Part shown: one piece after another, positions 1 to 6,012 of the stretch
Numbering within the stretch: the first letter of the stretch is position 1
Layout of the letters: every line of letters begins with the position of its first letter
NCBI RefSeq assembly: GCF_002015085.1
Contig: NZ_MUXW01000036.1
Location: forward strand, 1 to 11,329
Length of the DNA: 11,329 nt
Reading direction: 5' to 3'
Origin: Glaesserella parasuis
GTDB taxonomy: Bacteria; Pseudomonadota; Gammaproteobacteria; Enterobacterales; Pasteurellaceae
Translations under genes and position numbers: made by a program
Notes under the pieces: model-generated
Databases searched by the model: none
Told to the model about the DNA's origin: nothing
What the model saw: the letters and a program-made list of their open reading frames with translations, nothing else

Positions 1-2
1 AG

Positions 3-80
3 AAAAGGTTTTATGACAGGATGAACAAAAGTACCTCTGAATATTATTTTTCTTTCCATGCTTTTGGATATTGTTCTTAA
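3..80 (+). CDS. Possible C-terminal end of a gene that starts left of the window
   Basis: A frame open from the window edge ends at a TAA at 78-80, giving about 25 residues that finish ...HAFGYCS. It lies 31 bases before a strong intrinsic terminator at 112-160, which is where the end of a transcription unit would be expected. I do not recognise the peptide. The opposite strand also has an open frame running off the left edge from an ATG at 59-57 (MERKIIFRGTF...), so the coding strand of this first stretch is undecided. Both frames are too short to judge. Confidence 0.2.
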   Translation, partial: KRFYDRMNKSTSEYYFSFHAFGYCS

Positions 81-111
81 GGCAAAAAGGACAGTTTTTT
101 GTTCACATTTT

Positions 112-160
112 AAAAAGTGGGCTTAAAGCCTTGTACTATAAGGCTTTAGCCCACTTTTTT
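112..160 (+). terminator. Strong intrinsic terminator, possibly bidirectional
   Basis: The arms 112-132 and 140-160 pair over about 20 base pairs (AAAAAGTGGGCT-AAAGCCTT against its complement) with one bulged T at 124 and the 7-base loop GTACTAT. The right arm ends in six T's, and the left arm begins with a run of A's, which gives a U-tract on either strand. It would end transcription arriving from the left, and it isolates the transporter remnant that follows. Confidence 0.85.
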
Positions 161-168
161 ACCAACAC

Positions 169-410
169 TTTTGTCTACTATGCCAGAAACAGGGTATCAT
201 CACCTATCAAGTACTTGAATTATTAATGCCGATCTCAACCGCATTTATTGCTTATCTGCTCCTAGGTGAAACCATTTCATCAATGCAACTTGTGTTTGCA
301 GGGATTGTGATTGTTGGGGCGAGTATGGCATTGGGGTTATTACATTAAAGGAAAAGAGAGAGTAAATTATATTATTCTCTCCTGAAAAACTACGAGCATA
401 GCAGACAAAA
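169..410. repeat. Imperfect 15-bp inverted repeats bracketing the transporter remnant
   Basis: TTTTGTCTACTATGC at 169-183 faces GCATAGCAGACAAAA at 396-410; the arms match at 14 of 15 positions. A third copy of the 13-base core, TTGTCTACTATGC, lies at 430-442 in direct orientation to the first and could pair with 396-408 as a hairpin with a 21-base loop. I see no clear target-site duplication outside the arms. The arrangement resembles a small element with terminal inverted repeats, or repeat-mediated rearrangement; neither is proven. Confidence 0.45.
184..348 (+). pseudogene. 3' remnant of a DMT/EamA-family membrane transporter
   Basis: The frame gives about 55 residues from QKQGIITYQVLELL through LLLGETIS to a TAA at 346-348. 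These are the last two hydrophobic segments of a drug/metabolite transporter (EamA/DMT superfamily); the LLGE turn between helices 9 and 10 is characteristic. The intact family has about 290-300 residues and ten helices, so roughly four fifths is missing. Upstream the frame stays open only to 142, inside the terminator hairpin, and has no start codon; a TAA is at 139-141. The only internal ATG at 226 would leave a fragment of about 40 residues. I read it as a decayed or deleted gene rather than a functional one. It is bracketed by copies of a 13-15 bp repeat that may mark the deletion or insertion junction. The specific substrate cannot be told. Confidence 0.7.
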
Positions 411-450
411 ATAATTAAAGTATAAAGGCTTGTCTACTATGCATTTAAAA

Positions 451-1647
451 TTAAAGTACTTTTACAATCGCTTCACACAATGCGTCGATATTATCTTCGG
501 TAATACCTGCCACATTGATACGGCCTGAACGCACTGCATAAATCGCAAATTCATCGCGTAAACGATCCACTTGTTCAGGGGTTAAGCCACTAAACGAGAA
601 CATACCGTTTTGTGCAATGATAAAATCGAAGTTTTGAGTTGCACCTTTCTCTTTCAACAATGCCACAAATTTTGCACGCATCTCTTTGATACGGTTACGC
701 ATTTCAGCCAGTTCTTCAATCCAGTTAGCTTTTAATTGTGGATCAGCTAACACTGTCGCAACGGCACTTGCCCCGTGTGAAGATGGGTTAGAGTAAAGCA
801 CACGGATAATTGATTTCACTTGGCTGAACGCATTATTTGCCACTTCTGCACTATCTGCAACTAAGGTAAATGCCCCAACACGCTCGTTGTATAAACCAAA
901 GTTTTTAGAGTAAGAGCTTGCCACTAACACTTCACGGTGATTTTTCACGAAGGTGCGTAAGCCAAAGGCATCTTCCTCTAAGCCGTTTGCAAAGCCTTGA
1001 TAAGCAAAGTCAAATAATGGTAACCAGCCTTTTTCCGCAGACATATTGGCTAGGGTTTGCCACTGTTCTGGAGTTGGGTCAATCCCTGTTGGGTTGTGAC
1101 AGCAACCGTGGAAAAGCACCACGTCGCCTTTACCTGCTTGGCTTAAATCTGCAATAAGATTATCCCAGTCTAATGCTTTGGTTTCTTTGTTGTAGTAACG
1201 ATATTCTTTGATATTGATACCCACTGCGTTGAAAATTGCATTGTGGTTTGGCCAAGTTGGGGTTGAAATCCATACGTTTTGCGTATTGGTTTGGCGTTTA
1301 ACAAATTCTGCCGCAATGCGTAACGCACCAGTACCACCAAGGCTTTGTGCTGTTTTAGCACGGCCAGAGGTAATCACTTCCGCACCTGCACCGAATAATA
1401 ACTCTTGAGTTTGTGCATTGAAATCAGCAATACCGTCAATCGTTAAGTAATTTTTGGTATTCTCTTTAGCCAGTAAACGCGTTTCTGCCTCTTTTACCGC
1501 TTTAACGATAGGCGTTTGCCCCTTCGCATCTTTATAAACCCCAATCCCTAAGTTGATTTTCTCAGGGCGAGTTTCTGATTTAAATGCTTCGCCTAAACCT
1601 AAAATTGGATCGGCTGGTGCTGCTTGAATGTGGTTAAACATTGACAT
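451..1647 (-). CDS. aspC: Aspartate aminotransferase AspC (PLP-dependent, class I)
   Basis: Transfers the amino group between aspartate and 2-oxoglutarate to give oxaloacetate and glutamate in the cytosol. It usually also accepts aromatic amino acids. The 398-residue protein follows E. coli AspC (396 residues) along its whole length. Key residues are visible: N185 in GCCHNPTG, D213 and Y216 in LFDFAYQG, the Schiff-base lysine K248 in SSYSKNFG, and the substrate-carboxylate arginine R376 near the C-terminus (RINVAG). I place the start at the ATG at 1647. An AGAGGA ribosome site at 1652-1657 precedes it, and the promoter at 1684-1712 overlaps the longer open frame that reaches 1719 through a TTG. 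The next ATG at 1641 is the alternative. It is a single-gene unit, divergent from the toxin-antitoxin cassette. Confidence 0.96.
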   Translation of the reverse strand: MSMFNHIQAAPADPILGLGEAFKSETRPEKINLGIGVYKDAKGQTPIVKAVKEAETRLLAKENTKNYLTIDGIADFNAQTQELLFGAGAEVITSGRAKTAQSLGGTGALRIAAEFVKRQTNTQNVWISTPTWPNHNAIFNAVGINIKEYRYYNKETKALDWDNLIADLSQAGKGDVVLFHGCCHNPTGIDPTPEQWQTLANMSAEKGWLPLFDFAYQGFANGLEEDAFGLRTFVKNHREVLVASSYSKNFGLYNERVGAFTLVADSAEVANNAFSQVKSIIRVLYSNPSSHGASAVATVLADPQLKANWIEELAEMRNRIKEMRAKFVALLKEKGATQNFDFIIAQNGMFSFSGLTPEQVDRLRDEFAIYAVRSGRINVAGITEDNIDALCEAIVKVL

Positions 1648-1683
1648 AGTTTTCCTCTTAATATGTGTTTGCAAATAGGTGGA

Positions 1684-1712
1684 TTTATACGAGGATTTAT
1701 ACCTTTTGGCAA
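1684..1712 (-). promoter_or_regulatory. Sigma-70 promoter of aspC
   Basis: On the minus strand a -35 TTGCCA (1712-1707) is followed after 17 bases by a -10 TATAAA (1689-1684). A 10-base direct repeat with a 12-base period (GGATTTATAC on the plus strand at 1681-1690 and 1693-1702) carries a second TATAAA inside the spacer. Only the downstream copy is correctly spaced. The leader would be about 30 bases. Confidence 0.65.
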
Positions 1713-1715
1713 GGG

Positions 1716-1725
1716 GCAAGCGGTG
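1716..1725 (+). repeat. DNA uptake signal sequence (Apl type), degenerate
   Basis: GCAAGCGGTG matches 8 of 10 bases of the Apl-type core ACAAGCGGTC. It lies just upstream of the aspC -35 element. Confidence 0.45.
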
Positions 1726-1832
1726 ATTTTTAGTAAATTATTTGCGAATAGAATAAAAATGTAAATATTCCAAGCTACGATATTCTTTTTACAGTTTGAA
1801 CAAGCAGAAATAAATTAGCACACAATCATCAC

Positions 1833-1860
1833 TTGAATGTGAGATAAATTGCTCTATAAT
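1833..1860 (+). promoter_or_regulatory. Promoter and possible operator of the toxin-antitoxin cassette
   Basis: A perfect -10 TATAAT lies at 1855-1860 and a -35 TTGAAT at 1833-1838, with a 16-base spacer. The -35 is framed by the inverted repeat TCAC (1829-1832) and GTGA (1839-1842). MazE-type antitoxins repress their own promoter, so this small palindrome is a candidate operator, though it is short. The -10 overlaps an ATG at 1859, which argues that translation starts further down at 1892. Confidence 0.65.
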
Positions 1861-1891
1861 GTCGCACAAAGTAACACTGAAAGAGGTAGTT

Positions 1892-2161
1892 ATGCAAGCG
1901 ACATTAAGACAACAAGGTGGAGCCGCTGTCTTGACTGTACCAATGGCAATATTGCAACAAATGGGGTGGCAAATTGGTCATAAAGTCAATTTGGAGACAA
2001 GGGGAGAAAGTGTCATACTCACCCCTATTAAGCGTCAAGCACGAGGTCGTAAGACAGTTGCAGAATTGTTAGCAGGTATTGATAGTCAAGAAGTTGCGGA
2101 GTTGAATACAACAGTGGCAGAATTTACCCAATCTCAACCCACTGGGAAAGAAGTATGGTAA
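1892..2161 (+). CDS. chpS: Type II antitoxin, MazE/ChpS/PemI family
   Basis: Labile antitoxin expected to bind and neutralise the ribonuclease toxin encoded immediately downstream and to repress the shared promoter. The 89-residue protein begins with an AbrB/MazE-type swapped-hairpin DNA-binding domain (residues 1 to about 48). A polar tail follows and ends in TGKEVW, which resembles the end of E. coli ChpS (...AGDEIW, from memory); in this family the tail wraps the toxin. The start at 1892 is preceded by AAGAGGT at 1881-1887 with good spacing. The frame extends upstream to an ATG at 1859, but that codon overlaps the TATAAT element. The stop TAA overlaps the toxin start by seven bases, a typical coupled arrangement. 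PemI or MazE are alternative names; the family is secure, the subfamily less so. Confidence 0.85.
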   Translation: MQATLRQQGGAAVLTVPMAILQQMGWQIGHKVNLETRGESVILTPIKRQARGRKTVAELLAGIDSQEVAELNTTVAEFTQSQPTGKEVW

Positions 2162-2517
2162 TGCGTGTTCCGAAAAAAGGAGAGATTTGGTATGTTGATC
2201 CAGATCCAACGAAAGGTCACGAGCTTCGCTTTCCCCATTATTTCATTGTGGTATCAGACGAATTATTGAATCAAGCATTAGGCACAGCAATTTGTTGCCC
2301 AATATCTACGGGTGGCAATGCGGCTCGTTCGCAGAATATAACTGTTGTGCTTGATGGTAGTAGTACAGAATCAGGTAAGGTAACAGGTGTTATTTTATGT
2401 CACCAAGTAAGAGCCTTAGATTTAAAAGAACGCCAAGCTAAGTATGCGACTAAAGCAGAGGATTATTTAATTGACGAAGTCATTATGAAATTAGTTGACT
2501 TAATTGATCCACAATAA
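2155..2517 (+). CDS. chpB: Type II toxin, MazF/ChpB/PemK family endoribonuclease
   Basis: MazF-family toxins cleave mRNA at short sequences and stall translation when the antitoxin is degraded. The 120-residue protein shows the family pattern: GEIWYVDPDPTKGHE (residues 9-23), CPISTGGNAAR (48-58) and GVILCHQVRALD (78-89). Compared from memory with plasmid R1 Kid/PemK, the conserved H17 corresponds to H22. The catalytic R73 and D75 correspond to L81 and H83, and the usual RP before the core strand is replaced (PHYFIVVS). ChpB also lacks those two residues, so this fits the ChpB branch better. The cleavage mechanism may differ from Kid, which is inference. The start could be 2155 or the ATG at 2161, which overlaps the antitoxin stop as TAATG; both are close to GGGAAAG at 2144-2150. 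I see no terminator after it. Confidence 0.87.
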   Translation: MVMRVPKKGEIWYVDPDPTKGHELRFPHYFIVVSDELLNQALGTAICCPISTGGNAARSQNITVVLDGSSTESGKVTGVILCHQVRALDLKERQAKYATKAEDYLIDEVIMKLVDLIDPQ

Positions 2518-2550
2518 AACATCTAGGGCTATTTTACATATGTATTTTTA

Positions 2551-2556
2551 TATAAT
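2551..2556 (+). promoter_or_regulatory. Candidate -10 element for accD-folC
   Basis: A perfect TATAAT lies 49 bases before accD in an AT-rich gap. No good -35 is found at the right distance: TTTACA at 2533-2538 is only 12 bases away. A 10-base palindrome TACATATGTA (2535-2544) lies between them. Transcription may also enter from the toxin gene, which has no terminator. Confidence 0.3.
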
Positions 2557-2604
2557 TTTATGTTTTAATACGCCCAATTTTCTCAACACAATTAAGGTGT
2601 AACA

Positions 2605-3495
2605 ATGAGCTGGATTGAAAAAATTTTAGGAAAAACGTCCTCATCATCAAGTGGTAAATCAAAAATTCCAGAGGGCGTTTGGACAAAATGTACAAGTTGT
2701 GAGCAGGTTCTTTATAGCGAGGAACTTAAACGCAATATGCAGGTTTGCCCAAAATGTGATCATCATATGCGTATTGATGCTCGTACACGTTTATTGTCTC
2801 TTTTAGACCAAGATACTGCGGAAGAATTAGAGGCAGAACTTGAACCACAAGATGTGTTGAAGTTTAAAGATCTCAAAAAATATAAAGACCGTTTAACTGC
2901 GGCTCAAAAACAAACAGGCGAAAAAGACTCGTTCATCGTAATGTATGGCAAGCTATATGATATGCCTATGGTTGTTGCTTCTTTTAACTTTGAGTTTATG
3001 GGCGGCTCAATGGGATCTGTTGTTGGAGCAAAATTCGTTCGTGCAGCAGAAAAAGCATTAAGCGAAAATATTCCGTTTATCTGTTTCTCTGCTTCAGGCG
3101 GTGCGCGTATGCAGGAAGCGTTATTCTCATTAATGCAAATGGCGAAAACCAGTGCGGTATTGGCAAAAATGAAAGAAAAAGGCGTGCCGTTTATCTCTGT
3201 TTTAACAGACCCAACCTTAGGTGGTGTGTCGGCAAGTTTGGCAATGTTAGGCGATATTAATATCGCAGAGCCTAAAGCCTTGATCGGTTTTGCTGGTCCA
3301 CGAGTGATTGAACAAACTGTGCGTGAGAAATTGCCAGAAGGCTTCCAACGAAGTGAGTTCTTAATGGAAAAAGGGGCGATTGATATGATCGTACACCGCA
3401 AAGAAATGCGTGATACCCTTGCTCGTTTACTTGCGAAAATTACTCATCAGCCGACGCCATTTAAAACGGGCGAACTTGTTGCAGAAGAAGTGTAA
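2605..3495 (+). CDS. accD: Acetyl-CoA carboxylase carboxyltransferase subunit beta
   Basis: Beta subunit of the carboxyltransferase half of acetyl-CoA carboxylase. With AccA it moves the carboxyl group from biotin on AccB to acetyl-CoA, making malonyl-CoA, the committed step of fatty-acid synthesis. The 296 residues match the usual length (E. coli about 304). The N-terminal four-cysteine zinc ribbon is intact: C29 and C32 in CTSC, C48 and C51 in CPKC. The crotonase-like core shows FMGGSMGSVVG, SASGGARMQEAL and PTLGGVSASLAMLGD, the conserved CoA and oxyanion segments. The start is preceded by AAGG at 2594-2597, seven bases away. It overlaps folC by one base (TAATG), the conserved accD-folC order of gamma-proteobacteria. 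The zinc ribbon in E. coli also binds accA/accD mRNA, so similar autoregulation is possible here. Confidence 0.97.
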   Translation: MSWIEKILGKTSSSSSGKSKIPEGVWTKCTSCEQVLYSEELKRNMQVCPKCDHHMRIDARTRLLSLLDQDTAEELEAELEPQDVLKFKDLKKYKDRLTAAQKQTGEKDSFIVMYGKLYDMPMVVASFNFEFMGGSMGSVVGAKFVRAAEKALSENIPFICFSASGGARMQEALFSLMQMAKTSAVLAKMKEKGVPFISVLTDPTLGGVSASLAMLGDINIAEPKALIGFAGPRVIEQTVREKLPEGFQRSEFLMEKGAIDMIVHRKEMRDTLARLLAKITHQPTPFKTGELVAEEV

Positions 3496-4793
3496 TGAAC
3501 GCATTAATTTCACCAAAAGCCACGGATTCATTGGAAACGTGGCTTTCCTATTTAGAAAAAAGCCATTTCAAACCGATTGATATGGGCTTGGAACGTATCC
3601 GAAAAGTCGCGGAAGAATTGGATTTACTCAAGCCAGCCCCTTATGTGATTACCGTTGCAGGTACAAACGGCAAAGGTTCAACCTGCAAATTGCTAGAAAT
3701 GGCGTTATTAAAAGCAGGTTTAAAGGTCGGGGTCTATTCATCACCACACTTAATCCACTATAACGAACGTGTGCGTATTCAAGGACAAGCGGTCGGAAAT
3801 GCTGATTTAATTACAACTTTTGACTATATTGAACAGCACAAATCAGCCTCTTTAACCTATTTTGAGTTCGGTACTTTAGCAGCGTTAGATCTGTTCCGTA
3901 AGGCAAAGATTGATGTAGCGATTTTGGAAGTAGGATTAGGTGGGCGTTTAGATGCCACAAACATTGTCGATCCTGATTTTGCGGTAATCACTTCGATTGA
4001 TATTGACCACGTTGAGTTTTTAGGCGATAACCGTGAAGCGATAGGTCGTGAAAAAGCAGGGATTTTCCGTCCAAATATTCCTGTGGTTATTGGCGAGCCT
4101 GATTGCCCCCAAAGTATCTTAGACTATGCAAAAGAGTTGCAATGTCACGTTTTTAGACGAGATATAGATTGGACATTTTCAGCAGAATCTGACCGCTTGC
4201 AATGGCAATCGAAAACCAAATCTTTAACTGTTCCACTGCCTAAAATTCCACAGCCAAACTGTGCCACAGCTTTAGCGGTTTTAACTCAGTTACCTTTTGG
4301 ACTCAGTGATGAAATCCTTGCTCAAGCGGTCGAAGAGGCGAAGATGACAGGACGTTTTCAATTATTAGGCGAACAAGATTTTGCAAAATGTTCACAAAAC
4401 AGACCGCTTGCACAAGTGTTTATTGACGTTGGACATAATCCCCACGCTGCACGTTATTTAGCGGATCGTCTTGCAGAATGGATTCAACCAAACCGCAAAA
4501 TATATGCAGTATTCAGTGCCTTAGTGGATAAAGATTTATCGGGTATTGTTGAGCCTTTGGAAGATCTGATTGACGAATGGTATTGTGCGGGGTTACAGGG
4601 TTATCGGGGGCAACGTGGCACAGAGGTAAAAAGTAAATTACTTACTGCTTTACCAAATGCCAAAGCCGTTGCCTATGAAAATGTTATTGAAGCAAGCCAA
4701 GTTCTTTTTGAAACAGCGAACGAACAAGACATTATTCTTGTGTTTGGTTCATTTCATACTGTTGCAGATTTTGTGGTGTGGATTGAACAGTAG
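3495..4793 (+). CDS. folC: Bifunctional dihydrofolate/folylpolyglutamate synthase
   Basis: Joins glutamate to dihydropteroate and then lengthens the polyglutamate tail of folates, using ATP, in the cytosol. It belongs to the Mur ligase fold. The 432 residues show the ATP-binding P-loop GTNGKGST (56-63), the omega-loop region SSPHLIHYNERVRI, EVGLGGRLDATN (145-156), SIDIDHVEFLGD (167-178) and the lysine expected to be carbamylated (K187 in REKAGIFR). The C-terminal domain has DVGHNPHAA. Length is close to E. coli FolC (422). The ATG shares its A with the accD stop, so translation is probably coupled. The usual downstream partners dedD, cvpA and purF are absent; a terminator follows directly. 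Four uptake signal sequences lie within the gene, unusually many. Confidence 0.96.
   Translation: MNALISPKATDSLETWLSYLEKSHFKPIDMGLERIRKVAEELDLLKPAPYVITVAGTNGKGSTCKLLEMALLKAGLKVGVYSSPHLIHYNERVRIQGQAVGNADLITTFDYIEQHKSASLTYFEFGTLAALDLFRKAKIDVAILEVGLGGRLDATNIVDPDFAVITSIDIDHVEFLGDNREAIGREKAGIFRPNIPVVIGEPDCPQSILDYAKELQCHVFRRDIDWTFSAESDRLQWQSKTKSLTVPLPKIPQPNCATALAVLTQLPFGLSDEILAQAVEEAKMTGRFQLLGEQDFAKCSQNRPLAQVFIDVGHNPHAARYLADRLAEWIQPNRKIYAVFSALVDKDLSGIVEPLEDLIDEWYCAGLQGYRGQRGTEVKSKLLTALPNAKAVAYENVIEASQVLFETANEQDIILVFGSFHTVADFVVWIEQ
3785..3794 (+). repeat. DNA uptake signal sequence, exact Apl-type core
   Basis: ACAAGCGGTC is an exact match (10 of 10) to the uptake core of the Actinobacillus/Mannheimia branch. 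It encodes Q-A-V within FolC (reading GACAAGCGGTCGG as part of GQAVG). Confidence 0.85.
4191..4200 (-). repeat. DNA uptake signal sequence, Apl type
   Basis: GACCGCTTGC reads as GCAAGCGGTC on the minus strand, 9 of 10 to the core. It lies within folC. Confidence 0.75.
4322..4331 (+). repeat. DNA uptake signal sequence, Apl type
   Basis: TCAAGCGGTC matches 9 of 10 bases of the core. It is the third copy in folC. Confidence 0.75.
4402..4411 (-). repeat. DNA uptake signal sequence, Apl type, with AT tail
   Basis: On the minus strand GCAAGCGGTC (9 of 10) is followed by a T/A-rich tract including ATTTTGCAAAATC. This resembles the AT-rich tail that accompanies Apl-type uptake sequences. Confidence 0.75.
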
Positions 4794-4802
4794 GATATGA
4801 AA

Positions 4803-4828
4803 AACGGTAGGTTTGGCGACTTACCGTT
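4803..4828. terminator. Bidirectional intrinsic terminator between folC and tmaR
   Basis: AACGGTAGGT (4803-4812) pairs with ACTTACCGTT (4819-4828), with one G-T pair and the loop TTGGCG. The A's at 4801-4804 give a T-run after the hairpin on the minus strand, so it serves the convergent tmaR best. On the plus side the T-tract after folC is weak. Confidence 0.7.
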
Positions 4829-4836
4829 CTGTTCAT

Positions 4837-5154
4837 TTACTTTTTACTAGAATGTTCAGCCATTTTACGTCTAATTTCTCTACGTTCTTTAGAAAGTTCA
4901 GCATTACGGATAGTATAATCATCAACTCGGTTTTCATAGTCATCTCTCATGTTACCTATGATTACACGTATGTCTTGGATAGACATATTGTCAGTAATGT
5001 ACTGATTTAGATTATCAAGTAATAAAATACGCTTTTGATTATCACGGATTTTGCGATCATTATCTGCTGTTTCACGTAATAATTTATTTTTTAAACGATA
5101 AAGATGCACATAATCTAGCATATCTTGAAATGATTGTTTTTTGCTATTTTCCAT
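4837..5154 (-). CDS. tmaR: PTS system regulator TmaR (YeeX, DUF496)
   Basis: In E. coli TmaR forms a cluster at the cell pole and holds and controls enzyme I of the sugar phosphotransferase system; it is tyrosine-phosphorylated. This 105-residue protein lines up with E. coli YeeX (109 residues, from memory): SFQDML near the N-terminus, KIRDNQKRILLLDNL (35-49), DDYENRVDDY (71-80) and NAELSKERREI. The phosphorylated tyrosine of E. coli (Y72) corresponds to Y73. The sequence is highly charged and predicted helical and coiled-coil, with no membrane segment or signal peptide. The start is preceded by AGAGGAA at 5161-5167. It converges on folC and diverges from sspA. Identification is by recognition of the family motif; the PTS role is carried over from E. 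coli. Confidence 0.9.
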   Translation of the reverse strand: MENSKKQSFQDMLDYVHLYRLKNKLLRETADNDRKIRDNQKRILLLDNLNQYITDNMSIQDIRVIIGNMRDDYENRVDDYTIRNAELSKERREIRRKMAEHSSKK

Positions 5155-5189
5155 CTATAGTTCCTCTATTTTGATAAAAGATTCCTGTT

Positions 5190-5218
5190 ATGCTAGACGT
5201 TTTATACTCTATCGTCAA
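5190..5218 (-). promoter_or_regulatory. Promoter of tmaR
   Basis: On the minus strand a -35 TTGACG (5218-5213) and a -10 TAGCAT (5195-5190) are separated by 17 bases. The -35 is strong (5 of 6) and the -10 moderate (4 of 6). The transcript leader would be about 30 bases and include the AGAGGAA site. Confidence 0.55.
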
Positions 5219-5294
5219 AAGGTTTATATAAAAATTTTCAAGAAGTTGCTCTAAATCAACCCTAAGTAAAGGATATAGGATAAGAAAAATAGCA

Positions 5295-5325
5295 CTGTTA
5301 TTTAACAGATAATCTATGCTAAAAT
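5295..5325 (+). promoter_or_regulatory. Extended -10 promoter of sspAB with an overlapping palindrome
   Basis: TAAAAT at 5320-5325 is preceded by TGC, making an extended -10. The best -35 is TTATTT at 5298-5303 (16-base spacer). The -35 sits inside a perfect inverted repeat, CTGTTA-TT-TAACAG, at 5295-5308, a plausible binding site for a regulator that I cannot name. The predicted start of transcription is near 5332. Confidence 0.5.
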
Positions 5326-5369
5326 CGGAAGATCGAATATTGAGAAAATTTAAATATTGGGAGAAATAA

Positions 5370-6011
5370 ATGATGAGTGCAAATAAACGTTCTGTTCCGA
5401 CGCTTTTTTCTACTAAAACAGATATTTATAGTCATCAAGTACGTATCGTTTTAGCTGAAAAAGGCGTTGCTTATGAAATTGAAAATATTTTACCAGGCAC
5501 AATTTCGGAAGATTTAATTGAAGTCAATCCTAGAGGTACTGTGCCAGTGTTGGTTGATCGTGATCTCATATTATCAAATGCACGAATCATTATGGAATAT
5601 CTTGATGAACGATTTCCTCACCCGCCATTAATGCCTGTTTATCCTATACTGAGAGCTCAATGTCGTTTAAATATACATCGTATTCAAAATGATTGGTTCT
5701 CTTTAATTGATTTTATTGAACGTGATCCAACTACAGCTGAAGCTCAAAGAGCATTAAATCAGCTACGCGAAGAAGTATTAGCATTAGGTCCAGTATTTTC
5801 AGATTCTGATTATTTTTTGAGTGAAGATTTTAGTCTAGTTGATTGCTATGTAGCCCCTTTATTGTGGAGAATGAATACTCTAGGTGTAGAATTTAATGGG
5901 GCAGGCTCAAAAGCGGTTAAAGCATATATGAATAGAGTTTTTAAACGAGATAGCTTTGTGCAATCTATTGGAGGTAGTACACCCAAAAATTTAATGGATG
6001 ATAAAGACTGA
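5370..6011 (+). CDS. sspA: Stringent starvation protein A
   Basis: SspA binds RNA polymerase holoenzyme and alters transcription under starvation and acid stress; in pathogens it affects virulence genes. It has a glutathione S-transferase fold but no transferase activity. The 213 residues match E. coli SspA in length. TDIYSHQVRIVLAEKGV (17-33) is the thioredoxin-like start and IIMEYLDERFPHPPLMP (73-89) is almost identical. The surface PHP motif known to be needed for function in E. coli is P83-H84-P85. FSLVDCYVAPLLWR is the helical-domain signature. Start is either ATG at 5370 or 5373; GGGAGA at 5359-5364 serves both. sspB follows almost without gap. In E. coli and H. influenzae the pair follows rplM-rpsI; here the upstream neighbour is the divergent tmaR. 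Confidence 0.96.
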   Translation: MMSANKRSVPTLFSTKTDIYSHQVRIVLAEKGVAYEIENILPGTISEDLIEVNPRGTVPVLVDRDLILSNARIIMEYLDERFPHPPLMPVYPILRAQCRLNIHRIQNDWFSLIDFIERDPTTAEAQRALNQLREEVLALGPVFSDSDYFLSEDFSLVDCYVAPLLWRMNTLGVEFNGAGSKAVKAYMNRVFKRDSFVQSIGGSTPKNLMDDKD

Positions 6012-6012
6012 T

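Noticed and set aside
1..59. Minus-strand frame from ATG at 59 running off the left edge (MERKIIFRGTF...)
   Set aside because: Only 19 codons are visible, there is no good ribosome site and the opposite strand is also open; not enough to call a gene.
357..380. AGAGAGTAA/TTATTCTCT hairpin downstream of the transporter remnant
   Set aside because: The stem is AT-rich and short with one G-T pair and a weak T-tract; I would not call it a terminator.
1859..1891. Upstream ATG extending the antitoxin by 11 residues
   Set aside because: The ATG overlaps the TATAAT element, so it would not be present in the mRNA, and the ATG at 1892 has the ribosome site.
3150..3158. CAGTGCGGT, resembling the Haemophilus-type uptake core AAGTGCGGT
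   Set aside because: It is a single imperfect match inside conserved accD coding sequence; all other uptake sites here are of the Apl type.
2904..3401. Long open frame of 165 codons on the minus strand inside accD
   Set aside because: It lies wholly antisense to a clearly conserved gene and its peptide has no recognisable features; it is a shadow of accD codon usage.
4813..5010. Plus-strand frame of 65 codons after folC
   Set aside because: It is antisense to tmaR, which matches a known family along its full length, and it begins inside the terminator hairpin.
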